Assembly: GCA_903871875.1 (NCBI GenBank)
Contig: CAIQIR010000037.1
Span: forward strand, 29,048-93,047
Origin: an uncultured Schlesneria sp.
GTDB lineage: Bacteria > Planctomycetota > Planctomycetia > Planctomycetales > Planctomycetaceae
Direction: 5' to 3'
DNA: 64,000 nucleotides
The position numbers and the translations under genes are program-made. The notes beneath the pieces are model-generated. The model did not search any database and was not told the DNA's origin. It worked only from the letters and a program-made list of their open reading frames with translations. This document shows positions 7,988 through 17,331 of this stretch, piece by piece (the first letter of the stretch is position 1; every line of letters begins with the position of its first letter).

Positions 7988-9628
7988 TTACGATGGCGAA
8001 GCGGGCTTCGCAGCCAGTGGCAGCAAAAACTGGCGGACCTGCTCTTCGGGGTACAATACGAAGGCGTATTCGCGATTTCGGATCAGGGTATTGGCAGACA
8101 ACTGCGCCTGGATTTTGGCCCGTTCCACTTCATAAACCGCTCGGACGGTCCCCGTGTAGAACCGTAACTGACCTCGAATCTCCGACAACCGGCGATGCTG
8201 GGCGGGACTGAGTTTGCCCCGCAGTTGGTTCGATTCACGCAGCGCGTGTGCGGCCGTCAGCAAAGCGGATTTTTCGTTGATCAAAGCGGCCGTTTCGGGG
8301 AATGCCGCGATGTGCCGATCTGGATTATAAGTCAAATCGCGAAGCTTGTGATTGATCGCGTGCAGTTGATTTTCCGTGGTCCCGAATGGCCCTCCCAAGG
8401 GGAGCAGCAAGGTGGCCGAGACAGTCAAGAACTCGGGTGCCTTGAGCCCGAACATCCGTTCACAGATTCGGTTGGTCATCTCGTCATATTTGGCGCCACC
8501 AATTCCATGCAGGAACAGGTCCGCCAGACAAACGCGGGCAAACAGAGTTGTGGTCAGGGCGCGTGTCCGCAAGCGAATCCCGCGTGGGGCCAGATTGCTT
8601 AATACCTCGACCGCGGCGTGCAGTGGCCCGTCGTCCGCTAGTGGGAGACTGGCGAAAACCTCTTTCTCATCCCGCAGCTCACACACCGACCCCACCCGCC
8701 GAGCGAACAATCGACCTCGCTGTGAATCCCCCTTGTTCCAGACCCAGAAGGGCGCTTCGAGCCAACCATCATCCAGTCGGTCGAGATTCGGAACTGGTTG
8801 CATCCGATTTCGCAGTCGATGAGTGCGACGATAGTCGATGACCGATTCGTTATAGATCGCGTGCAACTCGGGCAGTCGCAGCAGCAAGTGCGCAACGAAC
8901 CACAAAAACGATTCCATGCCGCACAGCCGCGACATCGGCAGTTCGAGATTCTGTTGTCCCCAAGCCCTTTCAAGGTTCGCTCGCAGCGCCGTGAAGCTGT
9001 CACACAACCGATCCGAGACGGCCGATTGCCGAACCGCGGCGTCCCAGGCCGATCCGATCAAAGGATCGAAGCCCCACTGCGAACGCAGGCGATCGCGCAC
9101 GGTCGCCCCGAATTTCTCAAACATTGATCGATCACGAATCGCGGCCTCTTCCCAAGGTTCCGAGGGACGAGGTGTATCGAACAAGACTCGTTCGGCTTGC
9201 AAGTGATCGCGCGTTCCGGCCGGAATTCGCAACGACGTCCCGTTCATCGTGTCGTTATCGATGATCAGATTGACGGCCACGGACCGGCATTGTCGAGCCA
9301 CACCCGCCAGCGCGAAGTTCTTCGCCCACACCCCGACATGGAATAGCTCTGGCTGATGCCCGCTGACGACCAGCGAATGACACACCGTTTCCGGCACATC
9401 AGCCTGCAAGAGCGACGACGTGAACGCACGTGCCAACCGCAACGCTTCGCACCGAGCCGCCGACCGCAATTCGGTGAGCCGACGCCCGTTCAACGAACAG
9501 GAGGACGACGCGAACAGATTTCGATTCTGTTCGACGAGTAACGGGGCCGCGTCTAAGCCGGGGATCGCCAGCAGCGAACGGTCTTCGCGCGGGACCCGAA
9601 AGCGGTGGTGGGTGATGTCATCTGGCAT
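7988..9628 (-). CDS. Unknown protein, weakly similar to BshC (bacillithiol synthase)
   Basis: A 546-residue soluble protein with no signal peptide or membrane segment. Two places recall BshC, the cysteine-adding enzyme of bacillithiol synthesis: VVSGHQPELFHVGVWAKN near residue 86 (BshC has a GQQxGLFTGPxYTxYK-like segment) and FLHGIGGAKYDE near 386. LIIDNDTMNG near 121 may be the counterpart of the acidic segment after it. The rest is too divergent for a firm claim, and no bshA or bshB gene is nearby. It starts at ATG 9628; the LuxR-type gene ends 75 bp upstream of that on the same strand, so the two could be cotranscribed. What it makes is unknown. Confidence 0.6.
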   Translation of the reverse strand: MPDDITHHRFRVPREDRSLLAIPGLDAAPLLVEQNRNLFASSSCSLNGRRLTELRSAARCEALRLARAFTSSLLQADVPETVCHSLVVSGHQPELFHVGVWAKNFALAGVARQCRSVAVNLIIDNDTMNGTSLRIPAGTRDHLQAERVLFDTPRPSEPWEEAAIRDRSMFEKFGATVRDRLRSQWGFDPLIGSAWDAAVRQSAVSDRLCDSFTALRANLERAWGQQNLELPMSRLCGMESFLWFVAHLLLRLPELHAIYNESVIDYRRTHRLRNRMQPVPNLDRLDDGWLEAPFWVWNKGDSQRGRLFARRVGSVCELRDEKEVFASLPLADDGPLHAAVEVLSNLAPRGIRLRTRALTTTLFARVCLADLFLHGIGGAKYDEMTNRICERMFGLKAPEFLTVSATLLLPLGGPFGTTENQLHAINHKLRDLTYNPDRHIAAFPETAALINEKSALLTAAHALRESNQLRGKLSPAQHRRLSEIRGQLRFYTGTVRAVYEVERAKIQAQLSANTLIRNREYAFVLYPEEQVRQFLLPLAAKPASPS

Positions 9629-9703
9629 GCCTCGACATTACCCGAATCCCACCCCATTTCTGAAGTCAGCGGGGACCTCGCGTCGACGAAACGTCACATT
9701 GAG

Positions 9704-10156
9704 TTAGTCGATGGCGAGCAACAATCCGTATTGTTGCACCACGGCGAACCGCGTGACCAGTCGAACAAGTTCCGTCAGCGAGCGAACTTCCAGCTTTTTC
9801 ATCAAGGAGGCACGTCGCATCTCGACTGCTCGCTCGGTAATCCCAAGCCGGGTTGCCAGCACCTTGTTGGGCAAGCAATCCATCAACAGTTCGAGAACTT
9901 CGCGATCCTTAACGGTGAGCTTGGAAACTCGGTGTTCCACCGAGGCCCAAAACACACGGCGTCGCAACAATTCCTGGTCCGATTCGTGGACCAGCAAGGA
10001 CGCTGGTGAGGCGCTTTCTTGTGCTGGAAAACCAACTCGTGCGAGTTGATTCAGAACAAAAGCGCGGGTGGTCGCATCTCCGCCAATGACATGCAACGAA
10101 GGTTGACGGGACGTCATTGGCACGGGGTCGGTGATGTATTCGTTAAGTGCTATCAT
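9704..10156 (-). CDS. LuxR-type transcriptional regulator, short N-terminus
   Basis: About 150 residues. The C-terminal third is a GerE/LuxR helix-turn-helix of the FixJ/NarL type (LTVKDREVLELLMDCLPNKV, then LATRLGITERAVEMRRASLM and KKLEVRSLTELVRL). The N-terminal part (SLHVIGGDATTRAFVLNQL) resembles the beta-1/alpha-1 start of a response-regulator receiver, but it is too short for a full receiver and no phospho-acceptor Asp block is seen. ATG 10156 was chosen for the AGGATT element nine bases upstream; the frame stays open to 10228, and ATG 10117 is also possible. The long upstream gap suggests regulated expression. Targets are unknown. Confidence 0.75.
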   Translation of the reverse strand: MIALNEYITDPVPMTSRQPSLHVIGGDATTRAFVLNQLARVGFPAQESASPASLLVHESDQELLRRRVFWASVEHRVSKLTVKDREVLELLMDCLPNKVLATRLGITERAVEMRRASLMKKLEVRSLTELVRLVTRFAVVQQYGLLLAID

Positions 10157-10821
10157 AATAAACAAATCCTTAAGCAACCCGCGTTCCAAAACTGCCGCGA
10201 GGGCAATCCTCTGGTGAAAGGATTGCAATTGCGGGCGTCATCACCTGCCATTTTCCCTTATTTTCAGGCACTTTCTCTCATCGAAACTTCGGAAACAGGC
10301 ATGCCCAAAAAGAAAGCATTGCTGCTCAAAGTTCATTGTCTGGGAGCGAGCGCGAATTCAACGACGGCAATCCGGCTGAAATGAAGGGCACAATTTTTTG
10401 CGAGAGGGAATAAAGACCCTCATTCCATCGAGCTGGACGAGGGGAAATTGTTCCAGTTGATGGCGTCGGGAAGTTGTGGTGAAAGAGATCACCGACTAGA
10501 GGGTCGCAAACCAATCACAAGTGTGAAAAATTGTTGAAGAAAACCATGATCGCACGGTAGAAGAACCGGCATGACCGGAAGGATCGTGCAATTTGCAGGG
10601 GCCAACACCGGCGATGCACGATCGACATCAGTCGAGGTGGCCTGACTCTCAATATTTCCTCCTCGACGACACGGTCATGTCTGATCGTTCGCGAGGTCGC
10701 GATCTGCCCCAGCAGAGAAAAACAAAATCGACTACAGTGCGGACGATGATTGGCGTGACCAGAATCGTGAACGTCCATCTTGTCGTTTCAGAATCAATCC
10801 CACGAGCAAGAGCGTCTGGCA
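10157..10821. other. Long divergent intergenic region
   Basis: 665 bp between a minus-strand LuxR-type gene and the plus-strand thioesterase-crotonase gene. Short ORFs on both strands have no recognisable protein character. AT-rich patches occur near 10250-10280 and 10390-10420. No tRNA-like fold, terminator or repeat was seen. It probably holds two divergent promoters and possibly a small RNA, but nothing specific can be supported. Confidence 0.35.
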
Positions 10822-12051
10822 ATGAAACCTGGTCTGCAAATCGGAACAACCGCAACCCTGGACCTGCGGGTTGGAAGTGGGGACGTGATTCATCTGGGAG
10901 CCGGACAAACGCACGGCGCGATCGTCTTCTCGACTCCGAAGATGATCAACCTGATGGAACAAGCCGCTCGCCGTGCCCTGCTTCCGTTTCTCGAATCCAC
11001 GGAAGAATCGGTGGGGGCACAAGTCGTTGTCGAGCACCTGGCGGCAACTCCGATCAATGCGATAGTACGAGCAGAAGCCAAAGTCACGGGCATCAACGGA
11101 CGGTTGATCGATTTCGAGATTACGGCCTCGGATGAACGCGATCAGATCGGACGAGGCACTCATCGTCGCGCCGTCATTCAGACCGATCGGCTTGCTGCGA
11201 AACTGCAAGAAAAGTCCCAGACATTGCCGGGAGGAATCGTGTTACCATCACATCTTGAACCGAATCCGGGCGAGCTCCCCAAGCTTGCGGCAATGATCGT
11301 GGAACGCGACGGTCCGCTGGTCACCGTCACACTCAATCGCCCGCAAAAACGCAACGCGGTCGACCGGCAGATGACGGCTGACTTCGAATGCCTGAATGCC
11401 TGGCTGGCTGGACATCGCGAGATTCGGATCGTGATTTTGACGGGTGCCGGGGCAGCCTTCTGCGCGGGCGATGACGTGACCGAAGTGGGAACATTGGCTT
11501 TGGCCGAAGCCACACGCCTCAGTCATCGACAAGCAGAACTGTATCTGACGTGGGAACGATTACCGCAGATTTTCATCGCCGCGGTCAATGGAGTGGCCTT
11601 CGGCGGGGGCTGCGTTTGTGCCAATTCGTGTGATTTTCGCATCGCCGCACACTCGTCTCGATTTGCCATGCCGGAAATAAGACTTGGCTGGCCGCCGGGC
11701 TATGGACTGGCCCAGTTGACCTCGCTCATTGGGAAAGCCCGAGCCTTGGAATTGTGTTTGACGGGCTCAGAAATCTCGGCCCAGCAGGCACTGGGATATG
11801 GACTCGTGCATGAGGTCGTACCGTTGGCGCGTGTCCTGCCGCGTGCCCGGGAATTGGCGGCCCAACTGCTGACTCAACCCGCCGAGGCGCTGCGGTTCAC
11901 GAAACAGTTGCTGCACACCGATGAAGGTCCGCAGCCGAAATTGGCGTATCTCGGCGATACGGCGGCGTACATCGAGTGCCTTGGCCAATCCGACGCTCGA
12001 GAAGGGATTGCGGCGTTCTCACAAAAGCGATCGCCCCAATTCGGTTCGTGA
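10822..12051 (+). CDS. FlK-like acyl-CoA thioesterase fused to crotonase
   Basis: A 409-residue fusion. Residues 1-133 match fluoroacetyl-CoA thioesterase (FlK, hotdog fold). All three FlK catalytic residues are present with identical spacing: T38 (FSTPKM), E46 (LMEQAA) and H72 (EHLAAT), corresponding to T42/E50/H76. GRGTHRRAVI and the KLQEKSQ end also align. Residues 155-405 are an enoyl-CoA hydratase/isomerase fold: oxyanion-hole segments AAFCAGDDV and AAVNGVAFGGGC. Of the two catalytic Glu residues of crotonase, the first is Val265 and the second is kept (E285 in MPEIRLG), so the module is more likely an isomerase, decarboxylase or thioester hydrolase than a hydratase. ATG 10822 gives the FlK-like MKPGLQIG start. 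The frame is open from 10780. Confidence 0.88.
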   Translation: MKPGLQIGTTATLDLRVGSGDVIHLGAGQTHGAIVFSTPKMINLMEQAARRALLPFLESTEESVGAQVVVEHLAATPINAIVRAEAKVTGINGRLIDFEITASDERDQIGRGTHRRAVIQTDRLAAKLQEKSQTLPGGIVLPSHLEPNPGELPKLAAMIVERDGPLVTVTLNRPQKRNAVDRQMTADFECLNAWLAGHREIRIVILTGAGAAFCAGDDVTEVGTLALAEATRLSHRQAELYLTWERLPQIFIAAVNGVAFGGGCVCANSCDFRIAAHSSRFAMPEIRLGWPPGYGLAQLTSLIGKARALELCLTGSEISAQQALGYGLVHEVVPLARVLPRARELAAQLLTQPAEALRFTKQLLHTDEGPQPKLAYLGDTAAYIECLGQSDAREGIAAFSQKRSPQFGS

Positions 12052-12073
12052 CGGTCGCGGTCGAGAGTTCGCC

Positions 12074-12637
12074 CTAACAGAAGTACCGCGCCAGCAACAT
12101 CACGAACAGAATGGCCAACCATGCGACACCCAGTGCGTGCCAAAACCACGCACAAATCGTGACACCCCAGAAATATTCATGATCATATCGGTCGGCCATC
12201 GCTTGTACGGTGACATACGACAGAAACAGCATCGCAATCACAAAGTGCATGCCGTGCAACGCGGCAAAGACCGCCACAAACGCAGCAGCGCCGGTTTCGA
12301 CTTCTTCGGCCGGTTGCCGACGAATCAGGCAGGTTAAAGCGTAGGTCTGCACGGCCACAAACAACGTTCCCGCTGTTAACGCCAACTTCAGCCAGCGACG
12401 AAACGACCGCTGGCGTTCAAATCGAACCGCTCGAACAGCCAGGGACATACATCCGCTACCCGTCAGCAGCAGACAGGTGCTGACACTGAACGCCAAAGAA
12501 AACCGATTGGGCTGGGTTGTCGAATCAGATGGCAGGCGATCGATCAAGAAAATCGACAATCCCGCCGCCAGGGCCAGCAACATCGCGGCCAGCAAAAAAA
12601 ACTGCAGCGCGTAGGCACTTCGAGGTTCTGGAACCAC
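12074..12637 (-). CDS. Cytochrome c oxidase subunit III-like protein
   Basis: A 187-residue integral membrane protein with about five hydrophobic helices. It resembles heme-copper oxidase subunit III (CtaE/CoxC/CyoC type): ALHGMHFVIAMLFL in a late helix and WFWHALGVAWLAIL in the last one. Subunit III supports the catalytic core and proton uptake but carries no metal. The start is probably GTG 12637 (no ATG is available upstream). Subunits I and II are not in the window, so this is an orphan copy. It lies 37 bp downstream of the DtxR-type regulator on the same strand, which suggests cotranscription. Confidence 0.75.
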   Translation of the reverse strand: MVPEPRSAYALQFFLLAAMLLALAAGLSIFLIDRLPSDSTTQPNRFSLAFSVSTCLLLTGSGCMSLAVRAVRFERQRSFRRWLKLALTAGTLFVAVQTYALTCLIRRQPAEEVETGAAAFVAVFAALHGMHFVIAMLFLSYVTVQAMADRYDHEYFWGVTICAWFWHALGVAWLAILFVMLLARYFC

Positions 12638-12674
12638 GGAAAATCACTTATGACAGCGGCTTCCACGGGAAGGA

Positions 12675-13340
12675 TCAGATCAACTCGACCAACAACTGCC
12701 GGGCGGCGGGATGACCGAGCGTCACTTGTCGGCCATCGATTTCCGTCGTGACGATTCCCGCTTCCAAACTGTTGTAAACCACCTGACATTCCTTGTGGAG
12801 CGAGAATCCGGAATCACGCAGAAATCGCAGAAAATCACCTTCCTGATCGGTGACTCGTGCGATTCGGACGCGAGATCCCGATGGGATCGTTGCCAGCGGA
12901 ACGGCACGTTCGGGATGGCCTCGCATTGCTCCGTCGGCGGACGGAATCGGGTCTCCGTGGGGGTCGGCGATGGGCCAGCCCAGAAATTCGTCCATGCGAT
13001 CGACCAGATTGTCGCTGACCGCATGTTCCATATGTTCGGCTTCTTCGTGCACCTGATCCCAGTCCAGATTCAGCGTTTTGACGAGAAAAAGCTCGATCAG
13101 ACGATGTCGACGCAGCATCCGCATCGCGATCGCCCGGCCCGTTTTGGTCAAACGAACCCCCTCGTACGGGCGATATTCCGCGTGCCCCGATTCAGCCAGC
13201 GCTTTCAGCATGGCGGTGACGGTTCCCGGCGCGACGGCCATGGCCGTCGCCAATTGGCCCGTCGTGACCCAATCTGAACCGGTCTTGAGTGCCGTCAGCA
13301 GGGTCGTCTTCAGGTAATTTTCCACCGTCAGGGTTGTCAT
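12675..13340 (-). CDS. DtxR/MntR-family metal-dependent regulator
   Basis: A 221-residue metal-responsive repressor. The N-terminal winged helix-turn-helix starts MTTLTVENYLKTTLLTALKT and includes VTTGQLATAMAVAPGTVTAM and the wing GVRLTKTGRAIAMRML. The dimerisation/metal region follows with the family pattern HRLIELFLVKTL then WDQVHEEAEHMEHAVSD, which holds the expected His/Glu/Cys-type ligands (Cys/Met ligand replaced by Glu, more like MntR). The C-terminal part (150-221) is the SH3-like FeoA-type domain. ATG 13340 was chosen over the open frame to 13424. It controls either Mn or Fe homeostasis; no metal transporter lies next to it. Confidence 0.88.
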   Translation of the reverse strand: MTTLTVENYLKTTLLTALKTGSDWVTTGQLATAMAVAPGTVTAMLKALAESGHAEYRPYEGVRLTKTGRAIAMRMLRRHRLIELFLVKTLNLDWDQVHEEAEHMEHAVSDNLVDRMDEFLGWPIADPHGDPIPSADGAMRGHPERAVPLATIPSGSRVRIARVTDQEGDFLRFLRDSGFSLHKECQVVYNSLEAGIVTTEIDGRQVTLGHPAARQLLVELI

Positions 13341-13423
13341 GAAAAACGGCTCGACCAGAACGGAGGAAGGAACTGCTAAGATGATCAGCACAGATCGACG
13401 GAACTTAAGTCGCGACCGGCACA

Positions 13424-13453
13424 ATTGTAGAGTTTACGACTCAGATTGACCAA
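13424..13453 (-). promoter_or_regulatory. Possible sigma-70 promoter for the DtxR-type gene
   Basis: On the minus strand a TTGGTC box (13448-13453) is followed, after an 18-base spacer, by TACAAT (13424-13429). This would start transcription near 13417, giving a leader of about 77 bases before ATG 13340. The -10 matches five of six consensus bases and the -35 four. The rest of the gap (13341-13649) before rpmE shows nothing else recognisable. Pattern match only. Confidence 0.3.
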
Positions 13454-13649
13454 GTCAGAGCCGATTATCGAGAATCGGACGACAAATCAGATCGAAAGGC
13501 TTGCGGGTCCGGCGACGAACTCTTAAACTTTTCGGTCCGATTGGCGTTGAGACCGATGTCTCGAACCACTTTGTTCGTCGCCGATTAATCTGCCGCCTGA
13601 ACATTGGAAAATGTTGCGGGGGGTGACACTTTGCAGGGTAGTTTGGATC

Positions 13650-13931
13650 ATGAAAGAGGGAATTCACCCCGAGTATCGTGATGTTGTCTTCCAGGATACC
13701 TCCACGGGAATCCAGTTCTTGATTGGTTCGACGATCAAGACCCAGAAGACTTGCGAGTACGAAGGTCGTACGATGCCGCTCGTCACGGTTGATATCAGTT
13801 CAGCCTCGCACCCCTTCTTCACCGGTAAGCAGAAATTCATCGACGCCGCTGGCCGTGTCGAGAAATTCCAGCGCAAATACAACTGGGGCAAGAAGGAAGA
13901 GGAAGCTGCTCCGGAACAAGCCAAGAGCTAG
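13650..13931 (+). CDS. rpmE: 50S ribosomal protein bL31
   Basis: A 93-residue ribosomal protein of the large subunit central protuberance. The family opening [20 protein letters not shown] and the end block [20 protein letters not shown] are clear. The zinc-binding Cys residues of type A are absent, so this is the C-minus (type B, rpmE2-like) form, which serves under low zinc or as the sole copy. ATG 13650 was chosen; the frame is open from 13611 but the extra residues are not part of the family. It heads a conserved translation cluster with prfA and prmC downstream on the same strand. Confidence 0.95.
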   Translation: MKEGIHPEYRDVVFQDTSTGIQFLIGSTIKTQKTCEYEGRTMPLVTVDISSASHPFFTGKQKFIDAAGRVEKFQRKYNWGKKEEEAAPEQAKS

Positions 13932-14147
13932 CCGGTTTAGTGAATGCATCGTGCGGAACGGGGCGACCTTTCACAAGAAGGCGCCCGCCTTGGTCTTTTT
14001 CGCTCGGTCGAACGCCGCTGGAAAACGGGAACCAGCACCAACGGATGATCGCCTGTGTGGGCGATCTTTGGAGGGTCGCGGGAACCCGTTCGGGTTGTTC
14101 TGCAGGTTGCCCAGTGCAGCCGGCACGTCATTCATCGCTTGGTCATC

Positions 14148-15224
14148 ATGTTTCCGACGCTGCAAATTAAGCTGGCTCGATACGAAGAACTCGAACGGAT
14201 GCTCCAGGATCCGGTGGTGCTCGCCGATACGGCGAAGATGCTTGAGTTCCAGCGTGAGCATGGCGGTTTAGGCAAGATCGCGCGATCGATTCGGGAATTC
14301 AATCAGCTCGAAGCCGATATCGCCGCGGCTCGCGAAATGATCGACACGGCGGACGATGCGGAAACCCGCGAGTACGCTCAGGGCGAACTGAACGAGCTTC
14401 AGCAGCGTTACAACGTGCTACGCACCGAACTGGAAGACATGGTCACGGCCGGTGATTCGCTCACCCGCGGCAGTCTGATCATGGAAATCCGCGCGGGAAC
14501 CGGCGGCGACGAAGCGTCGCTCTTCGCCCGCGATCTGTTCGACATGTATACGAAATTCGTGGAAAAACAGGGCTGGAAATTCGAAGTTCTGGAACTTTCC
14601 GCGAATGAACTGGGTGGCATGAAGGAAGTCGTGCTGTCCATCACCGGTGAAACGGCATTTCACCAGTTGCAGTTTGAAAGCGGCGGTCACCGCGTGCAAC
14701 GGGTCCCCGAAACCGAAACCCAGGGCCGCGTGCACACCAGCGCCGCAACCGTGGCCGTAATGGCGGAAGCGACCGATATCGATGTCGAAATTAAGGATGA
14801 AGACCTGCAAATCGACACCATGCGAGCCGGCGGCCCTGGTGGGCAGAAAGTCAATAAAACCGAGTCTGCGGTGCGAATCACCCACGTTCCCTCAGGGATC
14901 GTCGTCCGCATTCAAGACGAGAAAAGCCAGCATAAGAACAAGGCCAAGGCCTTGCGGGTGCTGCGCAGTAAATTGATGGAATCGCGTCAGGCCACACTCG
15001 ATAAAGAGCGATCAGAACAGCGGCGAACCCTCATCGGATCGGGCGAGCGCAGTGAACGGATTCGAACCTACAACTTTCCGCAGAATCGACTGACGGATCA
15101 TCGCATCAATTTGACCGTGCATAAGCTCGACCAGATCATTCAGGGTGATCTTCAGGAAGTGGTCGGGGCGTTGGTACAGTTTGATCGTGAAGAGCGTCTT
15201 CGCGGCGGTAACGCATTAGTTTAG
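14148..15224 (+). CDS. prfA: Peptide chain release factor 1
   Basis: A 358-residue class I release factor that recognises UAA/UAG and triggers peptide release on the ribosome. The tripeptide anticodon PET is at 187-189 ([15 protein letters not shown]) and the catalytic GGQ at 231-233. The C-terminal [20 protein letters not shown] segment is family-typical. ATG 14148 gives the standard start; the ORF is open from 14055 but those 31 residues are not family-like. It lies 217 bp after rpmE and 185 bp before prmC, whose product methylates the Gln of this very GGQ motif, so the order is functionally meaningful. Confidence 0.97.
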   Translation: MFPTLQIKLARYEELERMLQDPVVLADTAKMLEFQREHGGLGKIARSIREFNQLEADIAAAREMIDTADDAETREYAQGELNELQQRYNVLRTELEDMVTAGDSLTRGSLIMEIRAGTGGDEASLFARDLFDMYTKFVEKQGWKFEVLELSANELGGMKEVVLSITGETAFHQLQFESGGHRVQRVPETETQGRVHTSAATVAVMAEATDIDVEIKDEDLQIDTMRAGGPGGQKVNKTESAVRITHVPSGIVVRIQDEKSQHKNKAKALRVLRSKLMESRQATLDKERSEQRRTLIGSGERSERIRTYNFPQNRLTDHRINLTVHKLDQIIQGDLQEVVGALVQFDREERLRGGNALV

Positions 15225-15408
15225 CCCCTTTTCCAAGCCGGTTTTACCAGGCACAGGGCTGCAAGTCGGCCCGCTGGCAGCTACGATCTGCTGACAAGAG
15301 GCGTCCAATGAAGATGCCAGCGTTTGGGCTCGTTTCTCGCTGGTGCGAGGGCGGAATGAGCTCCCGCCCGTGGCAGATCTCGATCTGATCGATCAAGGAA
15401 GGCGATTC

Positions 15409-16308
15409 GTGACGCAACAACCGGTGGTATCGCCTCCTCCCGCTGACGAACCGTGGACGGTTCGTCGAGTGCTGGAATGGACGACGAGTCATCTCAAGAA
15501 ACACGGCAGCGACACGCCGCGTCTGGATGCCGAAATTCTGCTGGCGCATGCCCGGGGCTGTCAGCGAATTCAGCTGTATACGCAGTTTGATGAACCGCTG
15601 AGCGACGCCGTGCGGGCTCAAATGCGAGAGTTGGTCCAGCGACGATCCAAGCGCGAGCCGGTCGCGTATCTTGTAGGACAACGTGAATTCTTCAGCCTGA
15701 GTTTCCGTGTGACACGCGATGTGCTGATTCCGCGTCCCGATACCGAAACGCTGGTGATGGAAATTCTCGACGGAGTCAAAGGGCTGTCTGCTCCGAAAGT
15801 CCTCGATCTTTGTACCGGGTCGGGCTGCGTGGCAATTTCGGTGGCGAAAAACAATAAGGCAACACAGCTCACCGCGGTTGATCTTAGTGCTGAGGCCATC
15901 GCGATCGCACACGAGAATGCCGATCGCCATCACGTCACCGATCGCGTCGAGATACGGGAATCAGACCTGTTCGCGGCGATTCCCGTCGGTTCCAAATTTG
16001 ACGTGATCGCGGGCAATCCTCCCTACATTCCTTCGGCCGAGATTGAACAGCTGGACGCCGAAGTGTCTCAGCACGAACCTCGTATGGCATTGGATGGGGG
16101 CGCCGACGGCTTGACTGTGATCCGTCGGATCATTGACGCTGCGCCTACGTTTGCGGTTCCTAACGGACTGCTGCTGCTGGAATTCACTCCGGAACAGGCC
16201 GGCACTCTGGAAACCCTGCTGACGGATCATGGCGGCTACGACGAAATTTCGATTCGCAAGGACCTGGCCCATCGCCCACGTGTCCTACGAGCTCGTTTTC
16301 GCAGCTGA
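15409..16308 (+). CDS. prmC: Release factor glutamine N5-methyltransferase
   Basis: A 299-residue SAM-dependent enzyme that methylates the Gln of the GGQ motif in release factors. The N-terminal helical substrate-binding domain (RLDAEILLAHARG) is followed by the Rossmann methyltransferase with motif I DLCTGSGC at 133-140 and the catalytic NPPY at 203-206. The frame is open from 15343. GTG 15409 was preferred because AAGGAAGG lies about six bases upstream of it and the first residues then match family length. It follows prfA on the same strand. Confidence 0.94.
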   Translation: MTQQPVVSPPPADEPWTVRRVLEWTTSHLKKHGSDTPRLDAEILLAHARGCQRIQLYTQFDEPLSDAVRAQMRELVQRRSKREPVAYLVGQREFFSLSFRVTRDVLIPRPDTETLVMEILDGVKGLSAPKVLDLCTGSGCVAISVAKNNKATQLTAVDLSAEAIAIAHENADRHHVTDRVEIRESDLFAAIPVGSKFDVIAGNPPYIPSAEIEQLDAEVSQHEPRMALDGGADGLTVIRRIIDAAPTFAVPNGLLLLEFTPEQAGTLETLLTDHGGYDEISIRKDLAHRPRVLRARFRS

Positions 16309-16444
16309 CAAATTCGTCTTGTTGCATTTCGCGTTCTTCGCTAGAAACGCGTCACTTTCCCCCATTCCACTTAATTTGACGAGCCGGCCTTCCGTCGTTT
16401 GCACGGCCAAGGTTGTCATCAATCCACTATTCGAGGTGTGACAG

Positions 16445-17152
16445 ATGTCATATCGCCCGCTGACAATATCGGTCATCCTGATGCTGGCCTCTTTGGGTTG
16501 CTCGTCGATGAAGCGATCGGATACGGCACGAACCGGGCGCGAACAACTGCTGATCTCGAATGCCGTCGATCAATCGCTGAGCAAGTGCGATTTCGGCAGC
16601 TTTAACGGGTCAAAGGTCTTCGTGGACGAAAAATATCTCGAAGGAGTCGACAAGGCTTATGTCATCGGCTCGATTCGACATCGTTTGATGCTGAGCGGGG
16701 CGACTCTTGCTGCCAAGCCGGAAGAAGCCGATGTCGTGCTCGAGATGCGCAGCGGTGGACTGGGCACCGATAACGCCGACTCGTATGTTGGAATTCCGGC
16801 GATTGTGTTACCCGGCATGCTGACGTTGCCCGAAGTTCGATTCTGGGAAAAGGCACGGCAAACGGGAATCGCCAAAATCGGGATCGCGGCTTACGACGCC
16901 AAAAATCATGAAATGCTCGGTGCCGGCGGTGTTACGGCAGCACTTTCCAGCGACACGAATATGTTCTTCATGGGCATCGGCCCCTACGAATATGGCTCAG
17001 CGAAGCGCGAGATCGATCAGACCACTCCTCGGTACATCGGTCAGCCAAATCAAGAGGTCCCGTCGATGATCGCGTTCCGCGAAGCCAGCAAACATGCCGA
17101 TCCCGAACCGGTCCAATTGACCGGCGACAAGAGCTCACCAGCAGAACACTAA
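16445..17152 (+). CDS. Putative lipoprotein (DUF6655-like)
   Basis: A 235-residue predicted lipoprotein. The N-terminus is a short hydrophobic signal ending in the lipobox LASLGC, with Cys19 as the lipidated residue. The mature part contains KVFVDEKYLEG and a segment around 60-120 about maximal regularity and charged residues (EEADVVLEMRSGGLGTDN), resembling small planctomycete lipoproteins annotated DUF6655. The C-terminal tail is polar and probably flexible. Function is unknown; it probably sits at the periplasmic face of a membrane. ATG 16445 follows prmC by 136 bp on the same strand, and a terminator-like hairpin lies 116 bp after its stop. Confidence 0.75.
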   Translation: MSYRPLTISVILMLASLGCSSMKRSDTARTGREQLLISNAVDQSLSKCDFGSFNGSKVFVDEKYLEGVDKAYVIGSIRHRLMLSGATLAAKPEEADVVLEMRSGGLGTDNADSYVGIPAIVLPGMLTLPEVRFWEKARQTGIAKIGIAAYDAKNHEMLGAGGVTAALSSDTNMFFMGIGPYEYGSAKREIDQTTPRYIGQPNQEVPSMIAFREASKHADPEPVQLTGDKSSPAEH

Positions 17153-17268
17153 CGATTCGTTACAACGTCATCTTCGGATTATGCCACTGCATCTGAGTCT
17201 TCGAAGACGCAGTACTCCGCGCTAAGAGTCCCAGAGCGTAATGCCCCTTTCTCAGATCTTCAAAAACA

Positions 17269-17306
17269 AGAGCACTGCTCGATCACAAACGGTCAAGCAG
17301 TGCTCT
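17269..17306. terminator. Hairpin between convergent genes, probable bidirectional terminator
   Basis: Perfect 11-bp inverted repeat AGAGCACTGCT / AGCAGTGCTCT (17269-17279 and 17296-17306) with a 16-base loop. It sits between the stops of the convergent lipoprotein gene (ends 17152) and the His-rich gene (ends 17332). No clear U-tract follows on either strand, so it may act as an mRNA 3' stabiliser or a terminator that does not rely on U-tract slippage. Confidence 0.6.
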
Positions 17307-17331
17307 CCCCACTGTTGCTCCAGAATCACCA

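Noticed and set aside
10326..10514. 62-codon minus-strand ORF in the long gap before the thioesterase-crotonase gene
   Set aside because: No domain, no clear ribosome-binding site, and an open frame of this length is expected by chance in this base composition.
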